A DNA stretch of 6,014 bases from Actinomycetota bacterium (GTDB lineage Bacteria > Actinomycetota > Actinomycetes > Actinomycetales > Microbacteriaceae). How positions within the stretch are numbered: position 1 is the stretch's first letter; every line of letters begins with the position of its first letter. Positions 5,272 to 6,014 of this stretch are shown in pieces. The translations under genes and the position numbers were made by a program. Under the pieces are notes generated by a model. That model made no database searches, had not been told where the DNA came from, and saw only the letters and a list, made by a program, of their open reading frames with translations. The stretch is taken from NCBI GenBank assembly GCA_009702405.1, contig WLIC01000041.1, positions 1 through 6,014 on the forward strand. Direction: 5' to 3'.

Positions 5272-6014
5272 GTGCTCGTAAAACTCACCAACCAAGCCCT
5301 TGACTACGCCTGGGGCTCTAAGAACCTAATCCCTGATTACTTCGGGATAGAAGCTACTGGTAAGCCAATGGCTGAGGTTTGGTTTGGCACACACGATGGT
5401 TCACCAACAAAGGTTATTGGTCTTGATATTTCTCTGCACGATTTGCTTAGCGCTCAGGGCAGAGTAGATCGACTTCCGTATTTATTGAAGATTCTGGCTG
5501 CTGGTGCACCGCTATCTATCCAAGCTCATCCAAATCCTGAGCAGGCAATCAAAGGGTTTGCTAAAGAGAATGCTCTTGGTTTAGCCATAACTGCAGGTAA
5601 CCGGAATTACAAAGACGATAAAGCCAAGCCGGAAATGATTGTTTCGTTGACTGAAACTTTTGAAGCTCTAGTCGGCTTTGCTGATGTCCGCTTAGTAAGT
5701 GAAAAGTTTGCTGAACTACTCGAGGTAAGCCAGTCAGCAAAGCTGAAGAACGTTTTGACTAGGTGGATTGATTATCTAGCTGAGCCTGATGGTATCCGTA
5801 AGGTAACCCTAGAAACCCTGAGCTCAACTGACTGCGATGCGGAGTTCATCACAGATCTAATTGACGCAGCTGAGCAGTGCCCTTCGCTAGTTGATCTAGT
5901 TTCCCATCTAGCTTTCCACCATGGCACAGACAGAGGCATTGCAACGGCGCTGCTACTAAATCACATGATTCTAAATAAAGGCGAAGCAGTATTTGTTCCT
6001 GCAGGTATGCCACA
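5272..6014 (+). CDS. manA: Mannose-6-phosphate isomerase, type I (partial, runs off the window end)
   Basis: This zinc enzyme interconverts fructose-6-phosphate and mannose-6-phosphate in the cytoplasm, supplying mannose for GDP-mannose and envelope glycans. The frame is open from 5272 to the window end (247 codons of an expected ~390-400). Motifs appear in family order: LDYAWGSKNLIPDYFG near the N-terminus, then AEVWFGTHDGSP, LPYLLKILAA, SIQAHPNPEQA, KPEMIVSLTETFEALVGF, and GEAVFVPAGMP at the cut end. Zinc ligands by family knowledge are Q84 and H86 in QAH, E121 in KPE, and a His expected at residue 248, where only CA is visible. GTG 5272 directly follows the in-frame TAA 5269-5271 and is the only start codon before the conserved AWGS motif, so the start is firm. 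Many homologues have NHKPE where this one reads KAKPE; the Glu ligand is kept. The gene is head to head with the O-antigen-ligase-like gene, 30 bp between starts, which suggests shared involvement in glycan synthesis. Confidence 0.93.
   Translation, partial: MLVKLTNQALDYAWGSKNLIPDYFGIEATGKPMAEVWFGTHDGSPTKVIGLDISLHDLLSAQGRVDRLPYLLKILAAGAPLSIQAHPNPEQAIKGFAKENALGLAITAGNRNYKDDKAKPEMIVSLTETFEALVGFADVRLVSEKFAELLEVSQSAKLKNVLTRWIDYLAEPDGIRKVTLETLSSTDCDAEFITDLIDAAEQCPSLVDLVSHLAFHHGTDRGIATALLLNHMILNKGEAVFVPAGMP

Overview
The window most likely comes from an actinobacterium with unusually low GC (low to mid 40s percent by eye). Evidence for this is a LytR-CpsA-Psr (LCP) protein, a secreted protein whose N-terminal domain I know mainly from Microbacteriaceae and related Micrococcales, a Thr/Pro-linker lipoprotein, GTG/TTG starts, and probable leaderless starts without Shine-Dalgarno sites. 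A streamlined aquatic member of the Microbacteriaceae would fit, but the exact lineage is an inference.

Layout. Positions 2-595 (+) are the 3' part of an LCP family glycopolymer ligase whose start lies upstream. Positions 651-1127 (+) encode a small lipoprotein with a Thr/Pro linker and a beta-rich domain. It overlaps by 4 bp (GTGA) with 1124-3868 (+), a 914-residue secreted protein. That protein has a signal peptide, a Cys-rich domain with a lysozyme-like Glu motif, about ten degenerate repeats of roughly 55-65 residues, a Lys/Pro linker and a C-terminal LysM. On the minus strand, 3865-5241 encodes a polytopic O-antigen ligase/polymerase-like protein. Its stop codon overlaps the preceding stop tail to tail by 4 bp. 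Head to head with it, 5272-6014 (+) holds the 5' part of a type I mannose-6-phosphate isomerase (manA), cut by the window end.

Together the genes look like a cell-envelope module. ManA would feed mannose-6-phosphate to nucleotide-sugar synthesis, the O-antigen-ligase-like protein would polymerise or transfer glycan outside the membrane, and LCP would attach glycopolymer to peptidoglycan. The lipoprotein and the LysM protein would act at the membrane face and in the wall. The most interesting object is the 914-residue protein. Its architecture suggests a wall-anchored enzyme or adhesin with a possible propeller-like repeat body, coupled in translation to the lipoprotein. No RNA genes, mobile elements or CRISPR arrays were seen. 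No intergenic gap exceeds 60 bp.
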